Source: Talinum fruticosum
Taxonomy: Eukaryota; Streptophyta; Magnoliopsida; Caryophyllales; Talinaceae
Direction: 5' to 3'
DNA length: 64,000 nucleotides
Assembly (NCBI GenBank): GCA_021018815.1
Contig: JAITYX010000004.1
Location: 1,241,501 to 1,305,500, forward strand
Shown piece by piece: positions 1 to 13,290 of this stretch (its first letter is position 1; the number at the start of each line of letters is the position of its first letter). Position numbers and translations under genes: made by a program. The notes under the pieces were generated by a model. The model was not told where the DNA came from. It saw nothing but the letters and a program-made list of their open reading frames with translations, and did no database searches.

Positions 1-520
1 CTCGAACCCTAACTCACGGCTGGATCCAAGCCGCTGACCTCTCCAGGAACCGCATCGCCGCCGTCTCAGGAACCGCATCGTTGCCGTCACTCCGATTACT
101 GAGACGACCGACGGCTCTCCGAAGACTCGGAGACTTAAGCTAGCGGAATTGAGGCTCGAACCCTAACTCACGGCTGGATCCAAGCCGCCGACCTCTCCGC
201 AACCCCGCCGCTGTCTCAGGGAACCGCATCGCCGCCGTCACTCCGGTGGCCGACGACCAGACGGCTCTCGAAGACTCGGAGACTTAAGCTATCGGAATTT
301 ACAAGTGTTTCGATTCCGGGTTTTGGGTTCCACGAGTCTCGGCAACCCGACCACCGTCTCCGGGAAGTCTTCGCCGCCTTCACTCCGGTGGCCGACGATC
401 GACAGTCTGTCTAGGTGTCTCGAGGAAGACTCGGAGTCCGACGCTCGCTCCACCCCAGACAGGGACAGTCTTCGGTGGTCGTTCTTCCTCCGATTCCAGG
501 TTCAATTTCATCACATTTCC
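1..520. repeat. GC-rich tandem repeat of about 150 bp, exon-like
   Basis: A unit beginning CTCGAACCCTAACTCACGGC at position 1 recurs at about 155, with the shared tail GAAGACTCGGAGACTTAAGC in both copies. A third, more diverged partial copy lies at about 330-460 (shared CACTCCGGTGGCCGACGA). The block is much richer in G+C than the next kilobases and looks like 5'UTR or exon sequence. A possible donor (CCAG/GTTCAA) lies near 499. I cannot assign a gene: the open frames here are short and repeat-driven. Confidence 0.7.
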
Positions 521-599
521 TACATTCTTTCACCTCTTTTTGTTTCATTTGAGTTCCTCTATTGTTGTCAAATGATTCTTCATTGTAGTTGTTTTTTCA

Positions 600-3060
600 T
601 TTAGTTTAATTTACAAGATGTTTTTGAGGCTCGGTCCAAGAGTCTCAGACGGACATTCGTCTCCAAGTATGAGACCCTGCCATTTCCAAATTGTGTGCGA
701 CCCTGTTCAAGTATCTACATGCAAACATGGGTATTTTTACGATAAAAAGCATAATTTGATATAAATATAAACAGAGAACTTGAATGCCTGGTCAAAATGA
801 CACAAACCGAGTGTATTTTCCATTGGTCAAAATGACAAAAATTGTGAGGGAAGCATAACAGTCTAATTGGAAGCGAAATCCAAGGCTCCCCTTCTTCCTT
901 TGTTTTCTTGTGCTTGGGTCTTTATGACTTTGAGGTGTATACATGGCGGTTTAAGAGCCAAAATCGGGAGCAAAATTAATAGTGGGGCACTATTCTTTTT
1001 ACGTACGGAGACTATTATATATATAGGGCGAGGAAGGAAAGATAGAGTCTCTTGCTTACGTGATAGTGATGGAGATAACCAAGGGGTGAAGCCAATTACC
1101 CTCAAATTATTAAAAACCTATGGTAAAAAGTAAATTAGTTTGATTCAATATATGAGTTGGTCGTGGATGTCGGCCATAACCTCGTCTGCTGCTCACCATT
1201 CTTTTGAGTTCAATGGCTCGAGTTAATGACTACATGATTTCGTTTTATGCACTTCCTGTTTCGTCCGTAATTGAAAGTCGACTAGGATTTGGTCATACGA
1301 CTGCAGGAAGGGAGCAAAGAACCCGGATGAGATAAAGGGTTGAAAACCCAAGCTCTCAACAATCCATATCGTGACATTGCTAACAAAATACAGCTTTTTA
1401 ACATTTGCACTTAGCATATCTTAGGAAACCGAGTAAAACATACAACCACTAAACTAATTCATTGTATGCTTTTCTAAGATGTCGGCATAGCTGAACCTTC
1501 ATATTGTATACATTATTTTGGTTTACATTTGGACTTTTCCCATATCTTTTTATACTCTAATCATAATACAACGTAATCTTTTGGAACCAGTCATTTTGCG
1601 AATAGGGAAATATTTTTGTACATATGGGAGTCTACATTTGGACTTTTCCAAATCCAACACAAGCGAGACGTATATTGTGATTATTTGAACTTAAACTTGA
1701 CTAATAGACTTTTTCAAAAATATGCAATTATTTGATACAACACCAATATAACAAGGCCAATGTTTGTGTAACTAATGCTAAATGTTTTTCATTTATTTAG
1801 CTTATTGAACAAATCTAGCGAACCTAACCCCGAAATGAGTCAAATTTAAAATGGTTTGAATTGAACACGGTTACATCCATACATACGATCACTCCATTAT
1901 TGTTCAAATAAACTCACTAGGATATGAATTGAATTTCCTATTTCATAGGTCTATCTCATGTAGTCTTAAGTTGATTAGTATGATATTATTATTCATAAAT
2001 ATTTTATCAATCATGATTTCGATTTTAGGAAACAATTCCTAGCTGGATTGAAGTCCCTAGGGAGGTCACGAACAAGAGGATATTTCATCAACTCTTGCTT
2101 TATTCATCTGTCAATCTGAAACCCAAGAGACATGGTTCGAGACGATTCTCCCGTACTAGATAATACCGTAAGATCACTCTTTCGTATTCTATTTATTATA
2201 TTTTTGAGCTTAACCAAGTACCTAGTAGTGGTTAGAGTAGTCATTTTGATCGGTTTCATTCGGTTTGATTCAGTTTAATGAACTTATGTAATGTCATAGA
2301 GTTTGGCATGACTAGGTTGGCTCAATTCTTAACTAGTTTGTTCCCGCGATACTAATTTAAACTATCAATTTCGGACGATTGCGAAGCGGTTGGAGAATGG
2401 TTTTTTAATCGAAAGAAATTCCGAACCATCGATTGTCCATACCCGTGTGACAAAACTTGCCACAACCGTGTTTATGATGATGGTATAAAGATAAGCCTAG
2501 AGAAAACCGGTATTCAAATAATATAGACATAGTATTTGCTATGACTTCTTATTTTAGTGGTTGTATGTTTTAGAAAAGCGAGTTAATGGACCAAGTATTT
2601 GCTATGACTTCTTAATTGGTGGGAGCAGCCCTCCCCTCCCCCTCCCCTCCCCCACCTTCTTTATGCCAAGAACCATTTAGATTGTTTTAAATTGTAATGT
2701 ATGATTGATTGGACTCCGGCGTGTGGCCGTTGAGTTGTAAACTCCGAGCGTGTGGCTCGTCGAGTTATATTATGATTTTTATTCAGGATTTGAAGGCTTT
2801 AAGCCTATGGAATAGTCCATATTACAAATGAGACTCTGCCGAAATTTTTAGAAAATTTTTAAACTCCTTTAGGAAACTACCTTTATCACCTTAAGTTAGA
2901 ATTTGAAAGCCAAACCAGCACTTGAAAGAGCCTTGGGATAAAAGGGTCAATATTGGGTTGTGTATGTTTTTACGAGTTTTATATTTTCATCTTATATTAA
3001 AGCGGTCAATGAACAATCTTGTACATGTTTTTAAGTTAACATGTAGTTGATTCTTTTGCA
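600..3060. other. AT-rich stretch without a recognisable gene
   Basis: Only short open frames with no family resemblance. There is a C-rich tract at about 2626-2655 (CCCTCCCCTCCCCCTCCCCT). Part of this may be interior sequence of the older CACTA element whose right end is at 14382, but I could not find that element's left end. Confidence 0.5.
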
Positions 3061-3248
3061 TTCTATGTTGTTATGCAAATCATTGCAGGGTTTGACATAC
3101 CAGTAAAGTTGGGTCATCAATCAAGCACGGGTAATTTGCATTTTGTTTACTTATGTTCTCAACTTTTTCATTGTTAACTTATTAATTTTCTGATTTTTCC
3201 ATCTTGTTTTCCTTTTAGTAATATAGGTACTTATGACCTAGTAATTGT

Positions 3249-3436
3249 ATGAATGTTATGATTATTCATAGTTGTTTTCTTGGGAAAATATTAACGGACT
3301 ATTTATTTAATTGTATCGCACGGGATATGGAAATTCCCGAACATCGTAAATGGATGACTAATAGACTAATTTTGGGTCGTAAAGGGTGTACTCATGAATT
3401 TATTAGAGGGGTTCAAGAGTTTGATGCTTTTGCAAG
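3249..3436 (+). pseudogene. Transposase-associated-domain-like remnant, interrupted by the CACTA insertion
   Basis: The translation has the look of the plant transposase-associated N-terminal domain of CACTA proteins: EHRKWMTNRLILG, then EFIRGVQEFDAFA. The frame stops at the AAG target duplication of the 10-kb CACTA element. It resumes just after it at 13475 with KASTLGRKVHKCVKATCKY and ends near 13580. Joined across the insertion, the two halves read as one frame, so the insertion broke this coding remnant. The family call is by motif resemblance only. Confidence 0.5.
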
Positions 3437-3830
3437 CACTACTAGAAAAAAGGCTTCTAACGACGAAAAAATTGGTCGTTAAAAGTATATTTTATCGTCG
3501 TTAAAAGTGATTAACGACCAAAAAATTTTGGTCGTCGATCGTCGTTAGTGCTTCCCTCGTTAATACTTTTAACGATGACTTTAAAATTTTCGTCGTTACT
3601 TAAAATAACGATGAAATAAGATGTCGTCGTTACTTAAAATAACGATGAAACAGGATGTCGTCGTTATTAGTTGATTTAATAACGATGAACTACATATTAT
3701 TAACGACAAAATTTTTCGTCGTACATTTAAAATAATCATAAATACAAAAATTAAAATCATGATCATTAACAACCAAATTGGTTCATCGTTATTTCTTTAA
3801 CGATGAACATTTTCATCATTAATAATATTG
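3437..3830. repeat. CACTA left subterminal repeat array
   Basis: Dense direct and inverted copies of TCGTTA / TAACGA and related motifs (for example GGTCGTTA, CGTCGTTA, AACGATGA) over about 400 bp. The matching right array occupies about 13290-13474. In En/Spm elements such arrays are the binding sites of the TnpA-type accessory protein. That role is inferred here. Confidence 0.8.
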
Positions 3831-5109
3831 TGGATAACCTAAATATATAATTTTACCAATTATCTTTAAAGTAATGTAATAAACTATTGATCACTAATAT
3901 ATATATATAGTAACAACAAGCTTGAATTGATATGCATTAATTCCTTTGAATACGGCTAGTCTGCGGAAACACAATATAAAACATAACCTAATATCAAAGT
4001 ATCGTAAAACACATAATCTAAAAAACAATCGGGAAACTAGAAGTTCTCATAGTAATTGATATCCGAGTACAAGCAATATTAACCAAAAAACTAAAAAGAA
4101 TGAAGTCCTCCAAATGATTTTGAAAGTATAAATCTTCATCAACTACTCATAAAAGGTAAGTGTTAGAACTTGAATAAGCGAGTCTACATCTCCAAACAAA
4201 TTCACATCTGCAAAAAATAGAGAATTATTAGAACTTTTACAAAATTGCAAAAGTATTGAACTTCGATCAAATCTATGTAACTCAAACAAACAACCACCAT
4301 TTGATGTTCGGAGCTACAAGCTGCGTCATCGAGTGCATTGCATTACAATACATGAAGAAGTTGTCTCTGCATCTCCATCGCAAATATCAAAGATGCATGA
4401 ATGTTTGAAAATGGTCCAACAAATTTTGTCCATAGATGGAAAGGTTATACCAAGGGCATCAATATCATAATAAGGAGACAGGAAGAGCTAAGGGGAGCAT
4501 AATAGGTTAGACTTTCTAAAAGGGGATAAATCTCTTAAATGAATCAAGTTAAGAGCAAGTGCAATGGAAATATATCCATGATTCCTACACATCAACATTC
4601 TTTCTTTCTAATCTCAAAAAATATATTGTTTCCTACAATCAAAAAGTATATTGTTCAATTAAGGAACCACAAAGCAAAGCTAACGGATCTTAGTGCCAAA
4701 CTTACGGTTCTTCCGTAAAGCATATTCAAGCAAAATCAAGTCTTTAATAGTGTTCTATGAAACATATATGACAAAATCATGCTCCGACTTTGTCTCAATT
4801 ATATTTATAACTTTCCTACTCCAAAATCACAATTATAATCACAAACCCAAAAGGAATTCCCAAAAGCAAATGTGTCAATTCTTTCCCTCTAAATGTGACA
4901 ACAAATCTTAAGCGTACGAAGTATATCCCAATTGTCAACTATTAACCAATTACACTAAGTTTCAATCACAATTGACCTTCATGTCTCACCTGAAACAACG
5001 TATGATATTTCATGGCATTCTATTAAACTAAATCAAGCTACTCACCTGGCAAAAACAAGGTTCATTTTAAGTCGATGGATTATGGATGTTGAGCTGCTGG
5101 AAAAGGGCA

Positions 5110-6151
5110 TCCTTGAAATTCGCTATTTCGATTCCACTGACTCTAAACGATTTTGAAGCTTTTCGTTTTCTATTTCAACTATTGCCACACATTCATGAAG
5201 AACCTCGTTTTTCTTTCTCACAGCATGGAGTTCAATTTCAAGTTTAGCTCTAGTAGGATAAGGTCCCCTTAAATCTTTTGCCTTTACTCCTCCTCCAAAG
5301 CCAACTATTCGATCTTTCGATTTTGAATTGAAAACCTTATTAGCAACTCTGCACATTAAATCGGAAAAATGCATATATAAAACATAACTATCATGTAACA
5401 TGTTATAAAAATTATTTGGCAAAAACACAATGTACCTCCGGATGGGAAAGAGAAGGGTCTTTTTCTATAACATCTCGGATTTCATCCTATAAAGTACAAC
5501 AATTACATTAATACATCGCACTTGCCAACTAAAGTTAAAAAATGTAAGCTTATAACATTATACGTACATATTTTTGAGTTATCTCTAGAGTTGCAAGCTC
5601 ATCACCCTTTTTATGAGTTTCGCGGAACATTTGAAGGAAAGATGGCTCATTCCCGTCCTTTGCACCCTTTTGCAATAACAATTAGACAGTCAAAATATAA
5701 TCAATGTGGTAAGCAATTTAAAAAAGAAAGAGATAGTTTTAATACCAATTCCCAAGCAACTTGTCTATAAGGCTTACTTCCGAGTCCTATGAAGTCTCTC
5801 GCTTATTATAGTTTGCTCTATTTGAAGAGTTTCTAACACTTGCTTTCTATTTTTTAAAAATAGCAACAAATTAATATCACATATATTAGTTGAAATAATA
5901 GTCGATTACAAAACAAGTATTTGTTAATAGACAAAGAAAAGATGTTAATTTCAGACCTTGTAGGATTCTTTTGAATAAATCTCTTTTATAAGCCACTCCC
6001 ACTCCTCATGACTAAGTCCGTTAGGTGTATGATCCAAAGCTTGTCGTAGAGTCCTTTTTGGTTTTGTGATATTATACCTCTTCAAATCAGCCCTCCAATT
6101 AATCCACAGCTCATACATATGGTGAAGAACATGTTCACGTTGTGCTTCCAT
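5110..6151 (-). pseudogene. TnpA-like CACTA accessory protein (Ptta/En/Spm plant transposase family), decayed
   Basis: Minus-strand segments read in order: ALDHTPNGLSHEEWEWLIKE (about 6030-5960, typical of the Ptta/En/Spm family), then NEPSFLQMFRETHKKGDELA (about 5670-5590), then DEIRDVIEKDPSLSHPEV (about 5500-5430), and a C-terminal coiled-coil-like region (LEIELHAVRKKNEVLHE... to about 5123). The pieces appear to be separated by introns, with possible frame breaks. In this family the protein binds subterminal repeats. It lies downstream of the TNP2-like gene on the same strand, the usual CACTA order. Confidence 0.75.
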
Positions 6152-8400
6152 GTTATCATTGGAAAAAACATCCCGAAATAAAAAAGAAAAATTACATTAA
6201 AAAGAGTAAGATGTAATATAGCTAAGTGGATAGGTAAGTCCATCATAACATCAAAAAATGCAGGAGGAAAAGCCTTTTCTAGCTTACATAGAGTAATAGG
6301 GATTTGAGCCTCAATTTGATTCAGTTCATCTATGTTTAGTTCTTTGGCACCTAATATAGCAAAGAACATAGATAGCTCAATAAGTGCCTCCCGTACAACT
6401 GGAGTAAGAAGACCACGCAATGCTAGTGGTAAGAAATGTTGGAATATAACATGACAATCATGACTCTTAAGACCGGATATTTTTGTCTCCTTCATATTTA
6501 CACAATAGGAAATATTAGAAGAAAACCCATCTGGAACTTTTAACTCTTTCAAAAATTGGCAAAAATGCGCTTTTCAAGAGTAGATAAAGTATATGGTGCA
6601 GGGGCATCTTTAACTTATCCCCTCTTTCAACAAGTGTAGATTGGATCTCAATCTCATTTTTTCCAAGTCAAGACGCGTCTTCATCGTATCCTTGGTTTTT
6701 CCTTTGATATTCATAATTGTTCCAAGAATATTATCGCATATATTTTTCTCAATATGCATCACGTCCAAATTGTGGCGCAATAAAAGGTCCCTCCAATATG
6801 GAAGACGAAAGAAGACACTTTTCTTACTCCGGTTATCCCCTCTTTTCTCATGGGATATTTTAGTCTTCTTATTTGGATCCTTACTTAATACAATATTCTC
6901 AAGATCCTTCACTTGATGAAGAATTTCATCAATTGAAGAAGGCTCTGGAGGTCCACCATGTTCAATTGTTCCATCAAACAAATCTTTTTGTTTTCGAAAT
7001 TGATGATTTGTAGATAAATAACGTTGATGACCCATATAACATTGCTTACCACCATGAGACAACCTCGAGAGAATAGGTCTTCTTCATACAACAAGGGCAT
7101 GCTAACTTCCCCTTAGTACTCCAACCGGACAACATTCCATATGTCTGGAAAGTCATTTATTGTCCAAAGCAACGCAGCATGAAGTTGAAAGTGACATTTA
7201 GCGAAGGCATTATATGTCTCAACTCCAACTTCCCATAACTCCTTCAACTCTTCAATTAAGGGTTGCAAATATATGTCAATTGCATTGCTAGGACTATCGG
7301 GACCAGGAATAAGCATTGAAAGAATCATATTAGATTGTCTCATACGAGCTCGGGTGGCAAGTTGTATGGAATCGGAATGACGGGCCAAATATTATATGAA
7401 GTTTTTGAATTCGTAAAGGGTTGAAAGACATCACTAGCAAGGCCAAGTCTAACATTACGAGGATCCGAGCGAACCCTTCATGCATTTCATCAAGTGACTT
7501 CCACGCAACGGAATCGGCTGGGTGCCTCATTATCCCATCTTTCTTTCGTTTATCATGATGCCATCTCATTAAAGAAGCTGTCTTGGAGGACATATATAAC
7601 CTTTGCAACCTTGGCTTTAATGGAAAGTATCGTAATGTCTTTTGAGGTATTCTTTTACCATTTGACCCACACTTATCATCCCCATTACGCTTATCGGTCT
7701 TCCATCTAAATGCACCACATACTTTACATTTGTCTAACTTCTTCTCATCCTTCCAATATAACATACAATCATTCACACATGCATCAATTTTCTCATAAGA
7801 AAGTCCAAGATCTTTGATGGTCTTTTTCACCTCATAATAAGAGTCGGGCAAATTTGAACTATTAGGTAACAACTCATCTTTTAAGAATTGCAATAGCATG
7901 ATAAAAGATTCATTACTCCAACGACCAAGAGTCTTAATGTGAAGGAGTTTCACCAATGCGGACATTTTGAAGACTTACAACCATCATACACGGGATCTTG
8001 TGAGTCCTTTAGCAGACTTATAAAATGTCTTAACCTCATCATTTGGTTCCTCTTCACCATTCTCATAGCTTAAAGAATTTATATCATTAAATTCATGATA
8101 TAAATCCCTTAATATTCCATCTATTTCATCATGTTCACCAATATCATCCTCATCACCCATATCTATGTTAGACTCGCTAAACCTCTCCCCATGATGATAC
8201 CAAAATGTGTACCTTTTGACAATTGCGTAAGCCAATAGATGCCCTTGAACTTGCTCACGAGTCCCAAACTCTATGTTCACACAATTCACACATGGACAAC
8301 GAATGGACTTTGTTCCTAGATTAGTAAAGGCATAATCCAAAAACTTTCAACTCCCTTTTCATATTCGAGTACTCCGGATATCTTCATTGTTCATCCACCC
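6152..8400 (-). pseudogene. TNP2-like (TnpD, Transposase_21) CACTA transposase, frameshifted
   Basis: Read on the minus strand. A transposase-associated domain comes first (about 8400-8100; EYEKGVES, then SIRCPCVNCVN and a WYHHGE motif). The TNP2 core follows: LKDLGLSYEKIDACVNDCML and LYWKDEKKLDKCKVCGAFRW (about 7870-7690), LPYWRDLLLRHNLDVMHIEK (about 6810-6740) and LKSHDCHVIFQHFLPLALRG (about 6470-6410). These are characteristic TNP2 motifs. The frame breaks several times (near 8360, 8000, 7450, 7100 and 6600), so no intact protein is encoded as sequenced. At least the break near 8360 looks like a one-base loss in a T run. Confidence 0.9.
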
Positions 8401-8532
8401 CTTGTTAGGTGTCATTGTCTCAAAATTGATTTGCCAAAAAGAGTACCTTATATTTGGAACAAAAGAAAAATACATGAGCTAACCTAATTCAATTCTAATA
8501 AATACTCAAACATCTAAAATTTATTGTGCCGA

Positions 8533-9498
8533 GAGGGCTCACGACTTCTTGCTTCAAGCAAAATAATGAATCCTTCAACCTTGAGATCCGAGGCGGAATT
8601 ACAAAAGTTTTCATACAATGGACTCATAAATATGAAACTCCGATGGTAGAATAGAAGATTGAGCCTATTTACAGCATAAACAAAAAGGAGTGCTATTCTA
8701 GCTCGCTTATAGCTATCAAGCAGCAGATCCAGAAATAGATAAGGTTGATTTCACATACCAAATGTCTTATGTCTCACTTTCTAGCCCAAAAGGAATTCAT
8801 ATTGAACATTTTTCATATGCCAAAGCTTTTGCATATGCACCTAGAGACTCAACCTCTAATTTAGATATTTCATCTCATAACTCAAGCAAGAGCAGCTAGC
8901 TATCTGCGAGTAGAAGGCAGCTGCAGCGAACAGCAGCTGCTATCTGCAGCAGAAGGTTAAGGCGACCAGCCGCAACTATCTCGCGGCACAAGGCTAGCTG
9001 CAGACCGGCCGCAGACTATCTGCGGCAGAAGGTCTGCTGCAGCCTATCTCGTGCGAGAAGGCTGCTGCAGCCTATCTATGCGGAAGGCTGCTGCAGGCTG
9101 CGAGATAGCATTCTGCTGTTGGCTACAGCAGACCTTCTCGCTGCAGATGGCGATCTGTCGTTTGTAGATCTAAATTAGAGGTCGAGTCTCTAGCTGCATC
9201 TGCAAAAGCTTTGGCATATGAAAATGTCCAATATGAATTCAAATTGGGCCAGAAAGTTCCACATAAGACATTTGGTATGTGAAATCAACCTTATCTATTT
9301 CTTGATCTGCGCTTGATAGCTATAAGCGAGCTAGAATAGCACTCCTTTTGTTTATGCTCGTAAATAGGCTCAATCTTCTGTTCTACCATCGGAGTTTCAT
9401 ATTTATGAGTCCATTGTATGAAAACTTTGTAATTCTGCCTCGGATCTCAAGGTTGAAGGATTCATTATTTTGCTTGAAGTAAGAAGTCGTGAGCCCTC
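8533..9498. mobile_element. Foldback / long-TIR element nested in the CACTA transposon
   Basis: Two arms of about 335-345 bp face each other. The left (8533-8878) begins GAGGGCTCACGACTTCTTGC, and the right (about 9168-9498) ends with the near-perfect inverse. Matching inner landmarks include ATTCATATTGAACATTTTTC against its inverse near 9210, and GGAGTGCTATTCTAGCTCGC against its inverse near 9330. The centre (8880-9165) is a GCTGC-rich repeat. There is no coding sequence. I could not find a convincing target-site duplication, so the superfamily (Mutator-like or foldback) is open. Confidence 0.8.
8880..9165. repeat. GC-rich degenerate tandem repeat at the loop of the foldback element
   Basis: About eight degenerate copies of a roughly 30-bp unit built on CTATCTGCGGCAGAAGG and GCTGCTGCAG. 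The unit is itself partly self-complementary, so the region could form clusters of small hairpins within the larger hairpin of the two arms. It is far richer in G+C than its surroundings. Confidence 0.75.
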
Positions 9499-9499
9499 C

Positions 9500-10521
9500 G
9501 ACTGCCTCGCTGCAAAGGAATAAGAGGTCAAGTATACTTGTCCTGAAACCTATATAGGAAGTCCATGCAATAAAGATAAGTTAATGGTTTTCATTATCTT
9601 GAAAGTATTTTCAACATCAATCATTGATTATTTATTAAGTTGTTAGAAATTTTATGGTTGTGGGGGTCTATAGGTTGTGCTTTTTGTATATATGTGTGGC
9701 CAAAACTAGTGGATACTCGCCTTTAATTTGTATTATTAATGTTCTCCCTTGAATGTCAAATTCCTGGTATAATTTAAACCAATGGGCCAATGCCTAATTG
9801 CCTAGCCCTTATGAATTATACTCCTCAACTTCACCATCTTCTTTCATCTTCTTGTATTGTATTCTTGGATGATTAAAAACTTCCCTTGTTCTTACCCGGA
9901 AAAGCCGGACTTGGTCGAGTAAACATTGAAACCAATCAATTCTAGTAAAAACATGTTAGCGAAGGATAGGCATAGATTTAACACAACATGCCATACAACT
10001 TCCTGTACAATGCCAATGAAAGCTAAAATGTTGAATTGAACAGATTGCAACAATCAATACATAGTAGCCAAATAAAAGTGTGAACCATTATAACCTGAAC
10101 TCTATATCTCTTGATTGGAACATAAATTCAGCGAGGCATAAGCAATTTTAAACATCCAATTTCACCCAACAAAATTCAAAATCGTGGACACACAATCGCA
10201 CAACATGTAAAAGAATAAAGACTAAAATTCACCCAACATGTAAAAGAAATCAATCGAAAAATTAGGGGATAATTTGGAGAATAGAAACCCTCATACACAG
10301 GTTCTGCTAGATCAGTTGTTGCACACCGGATATATAGGCCAAAGACACTAAATATCTGAAAAGAAAGGTGGCATTATGAGGATCCCACTAAAAAATAATG
10401 CATAATGTTAATCAAAAAGATAACGAGCGTGTTAAGAAATAGAACTACACGGTATTCATGCCTCGGATTTGCCCCATGTTCTTAATCAAATATACTTGTA
10501 ACTGGTTGTGTGTGTGTGTAT

Positions 10522-10573
<52 letters not shown>

Positions 10574-13290
10574 TGGAACAGAGCCATCCATTAACTTTTA
10601 GCTCCATGACAAACAAGCTGAAAAGGCACATATATGAAACCAGATTTCTTTGAACAAAAAATTTGACAAATCAACAGACTTTTCCCACTTCCGCTCAAAT
10701 CTTAGGACAGGCATGATTCATTGCAATAAAATGTATCACACCCCTAAAGACTAATAAAAGTTGTATTCAAAGATGCAGTGACTACTAGCACCAAATGTTG
10801 AAGTCAAGGAAATCCAACAAAGTCGAATGTCATTATCTAAGTGTAGAAAGATTTTGCTTACTATGTGATCGAAACAATCCCGGAATCGAGTGGACAAACA
10901 TGCAGCGGAAAATTAAGAATCTTATAGTTTTCTAAAGCGAGAATAGCTTAGAACTTATCACTAATTAGTAATTAGGTATATCTTCGGTGCACATCCAAAA
11001 CACTCATCATAACTCAGCTAATTGCATCAAGAACCAACACAAGCTAAGATAGCTATGTCATTCCACCCTAAGCCAGTCCGGAGGCAGATTTTGAATGAAC
11101 TTTAGGAAGTGACATATATAGAACAACATCTAATATTAGGTTATGTTTACAAAGTGTAGCTAGGTGACATGCCTAATTTACATCCGAACCATTACCACTC
11201 AACACCAACCCATGTCTACATAATGGATTATGGTGAAGAAAGACCAATGATATGAAGAATGATAGTTGGGAGAGAGGAGGGGAGAAATAAAGAATGTACA
11301 CTAGCCAAATATTGAAAGCGGCTCAAGTTCGGAGCCAAAAGTCGGCAAGCAAGACAAAGCCACAAATACAGGACCTTCTACTAAGAGGCGGTGGAACAAT
11401 TTAGCTTCAACCGGAGTGGACAGCCTTGTGTTTGGAGCTGAAAGATGTCCATCTTGAGAAGCCATGTATGCTTAAGGTTCAACCGGAAATGCTTGGGGTT
11501 GAAAATCCCATGATCAAACCACATGGTGCAAATTGAACTCGGTGGATGAGGAACCAAGATTATTATGTTTTATGACATTATGTTCATGAATAAAGAAGGC
11601 AAGGAGGATAGATGAGAAGAATCAAGAGAACCGCCTAAATCCCTCCATGTTAAAGCAAAGAGGAGTCCGGCCATGATTTGCTTCAAGTGTTATTATTTTT
11701 CCATTGTCCATAAATAATCAAGAGCTTGGTCCAAGGGTCCACATAGCTTATGTCAAGTACCTAATTTCAAGCATCCAATAACACATATCAAGGAGCATTC
11801 TAGAAGCACTCGCCATGGTTGGAGTTGGTTTGGAGAAAGCTTGGCAAAGGGGAAATCATACCGTGACCACATGTTCCCAAATGTTCAAATACTTAGCTAG
11901 AATTTCTCCTAGCTTAACTTGGAGGAGGGGAAAGAATCTTTATGGTTTTGATTATCATTTTTCTTTATTTTTCAACTTTGTTTCAGCTTTGTAAAATGCC
12001 ATTGTTAGGCATTATATATTCAGCTAGCATGCTCATGTAAAAATCGGACTTGATGAATATATGAACTTGGAGCTTTACTCTTTTGAGATGCATTTCTCAA
12101 ACCCTTAAATTCTCAATGCTGTATCCGAGCCTTGGCAAGCTTGGTGGTGTTCTTTGAGTCCTTACAATCCCGGTGGTGTTTCACGTATCCGGCCAAATTG
12201 CAAGGTGCCCCTCGGTTCAGCTTGGTGGTGTTTCGTATCCAGGCCGAACCCGAGAACAATCCAGCGATTTCATCAATCCATATATCCCAATCCGCGTATC
12301 ATTTCTTTCCCAAATTTCACCCACATCATCATACATGAGTTGAGTCCATTTCCACCAAATCTTAGCTTAAACCTAGAAGAACTCCGCCCTCCACCCTTGA
12401 AACAAACAATGAGACTCATCCTAGACAGTCGACCTAGGACCCCGACTTTCAGCTCTGTGTTCAAGGCCTTCCCGACCTCCAAAAATTCCCATATTTTTAC
12501 ACAACCTTCTTGGACCAGTTAACAACCATCCTGTCAAATTTCAGCTTCAAATTCATCCATTTGCCCCTCCTTTCACATTTTCTCCCAGAACCTCACCTGC
12601 AGGACCTGTTCGGCCAGGCTACTTGCTCGTGGTTTTCCCTTGTTTTGCTTCCGCCTCCCACTATACATCAGCTACCCTTTCAGTTAACTAGCAAGGATTA
12701 AAGGCTAGGGTTCTATACTTAGCACATAGTGTTCTGTACTTCAACTACCTATTGTACAACTTGTAAAAGAATAAAGACTAAAAATCAAAGCGAAATCAAT
12801 TGAAAAATTAGCAGGTAATTTGGAGAACAAAAACCCTCATACCTGGAAATCAACCGCAAAATTAGGCAGCGCGGGCTTTGGCAATGGCAAGGCTGTCGGC
12901 GGCCGGCGATTGATTGTCGGAGAGACTGTGTGAATGAGGAGGGAGGAGGGCGGAGGGCGAGGCGGTTCGTGGTCGGCAATTTCGGACCGAGTGTGATAGT
13001 TGCGAGTGCGAGAGGGTAAGAGCGAGCGAAAGAGGAGGAAGGCCGAGGCGGTCCGGGGTTGGCGACCGTCGATCGAGTGTCGAAGAGAGACAGAGACCGT
13101 GAGTAGTGCGAGAGGCTGAGAGTAGTGCGATTGAGAGCAAAGCGTCAATGGCGATTGAGAGCAAAGCGCCGGGCAAACGAAGAAAGAACACAAGCGGCAG
13201 AAAGTGTCGTGCGTACTTCGTGCGATCATTTTGACAAAGCAGGAAATTATAAGAAAAAAGTTTTATTTTATTTTTATTTTTCCTCCTATT
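9500..13290. other. CACTA interior without recognisable coding sequence; possible LTR remnant
   Basis: I see no gene. Two related blocks lie at 10203-10297 and 12761-12845 (both contain TAAAAGAATAAAGACTAAAA and a shared AATTTGGAGAA...CCCTCATAC tail), bracketing about 2.5 kb. Inside that interval, about 10870-12300 has the look of a retrotransposon LTR flank: a polyadenylation-type stretch near 11990, then the repeated phrase TTGGTGGTGTT. I cannot confirm ends or a target duplication. The 12850-13230 stretch is GC-rich and low-complexity on the minus strand, perhaps the old promoter side of the transposase genes. Confidence 0.4.
10506..10568. repeat. Compound (GT)n-(GA)n microsatellite
   Basis: GT repeats, interrupted once by ATAG, run directly into GA repeats. 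Confidence 0.97.

Noticed and set aside
867..1133. Overlapping open frames on both strands near 0.9-1.1 kb
   Set aside because: Both are under 90 residues, with no motif, splice context or promoter evidence.
3437..3830. Short regularly repeated motifs that might suggest a CRISPR-like array
   Set aside because: The repeats are short, in both orientations and irregularly spaced; they are CACTA subterminal repeats in a plant genome.
12154..12522. A plus-strand frame of 122 residues
   Set aside because: No recognisable motif; it lies in repetitive non-coding CACTA interior sequence, possibly an LTR remnant.
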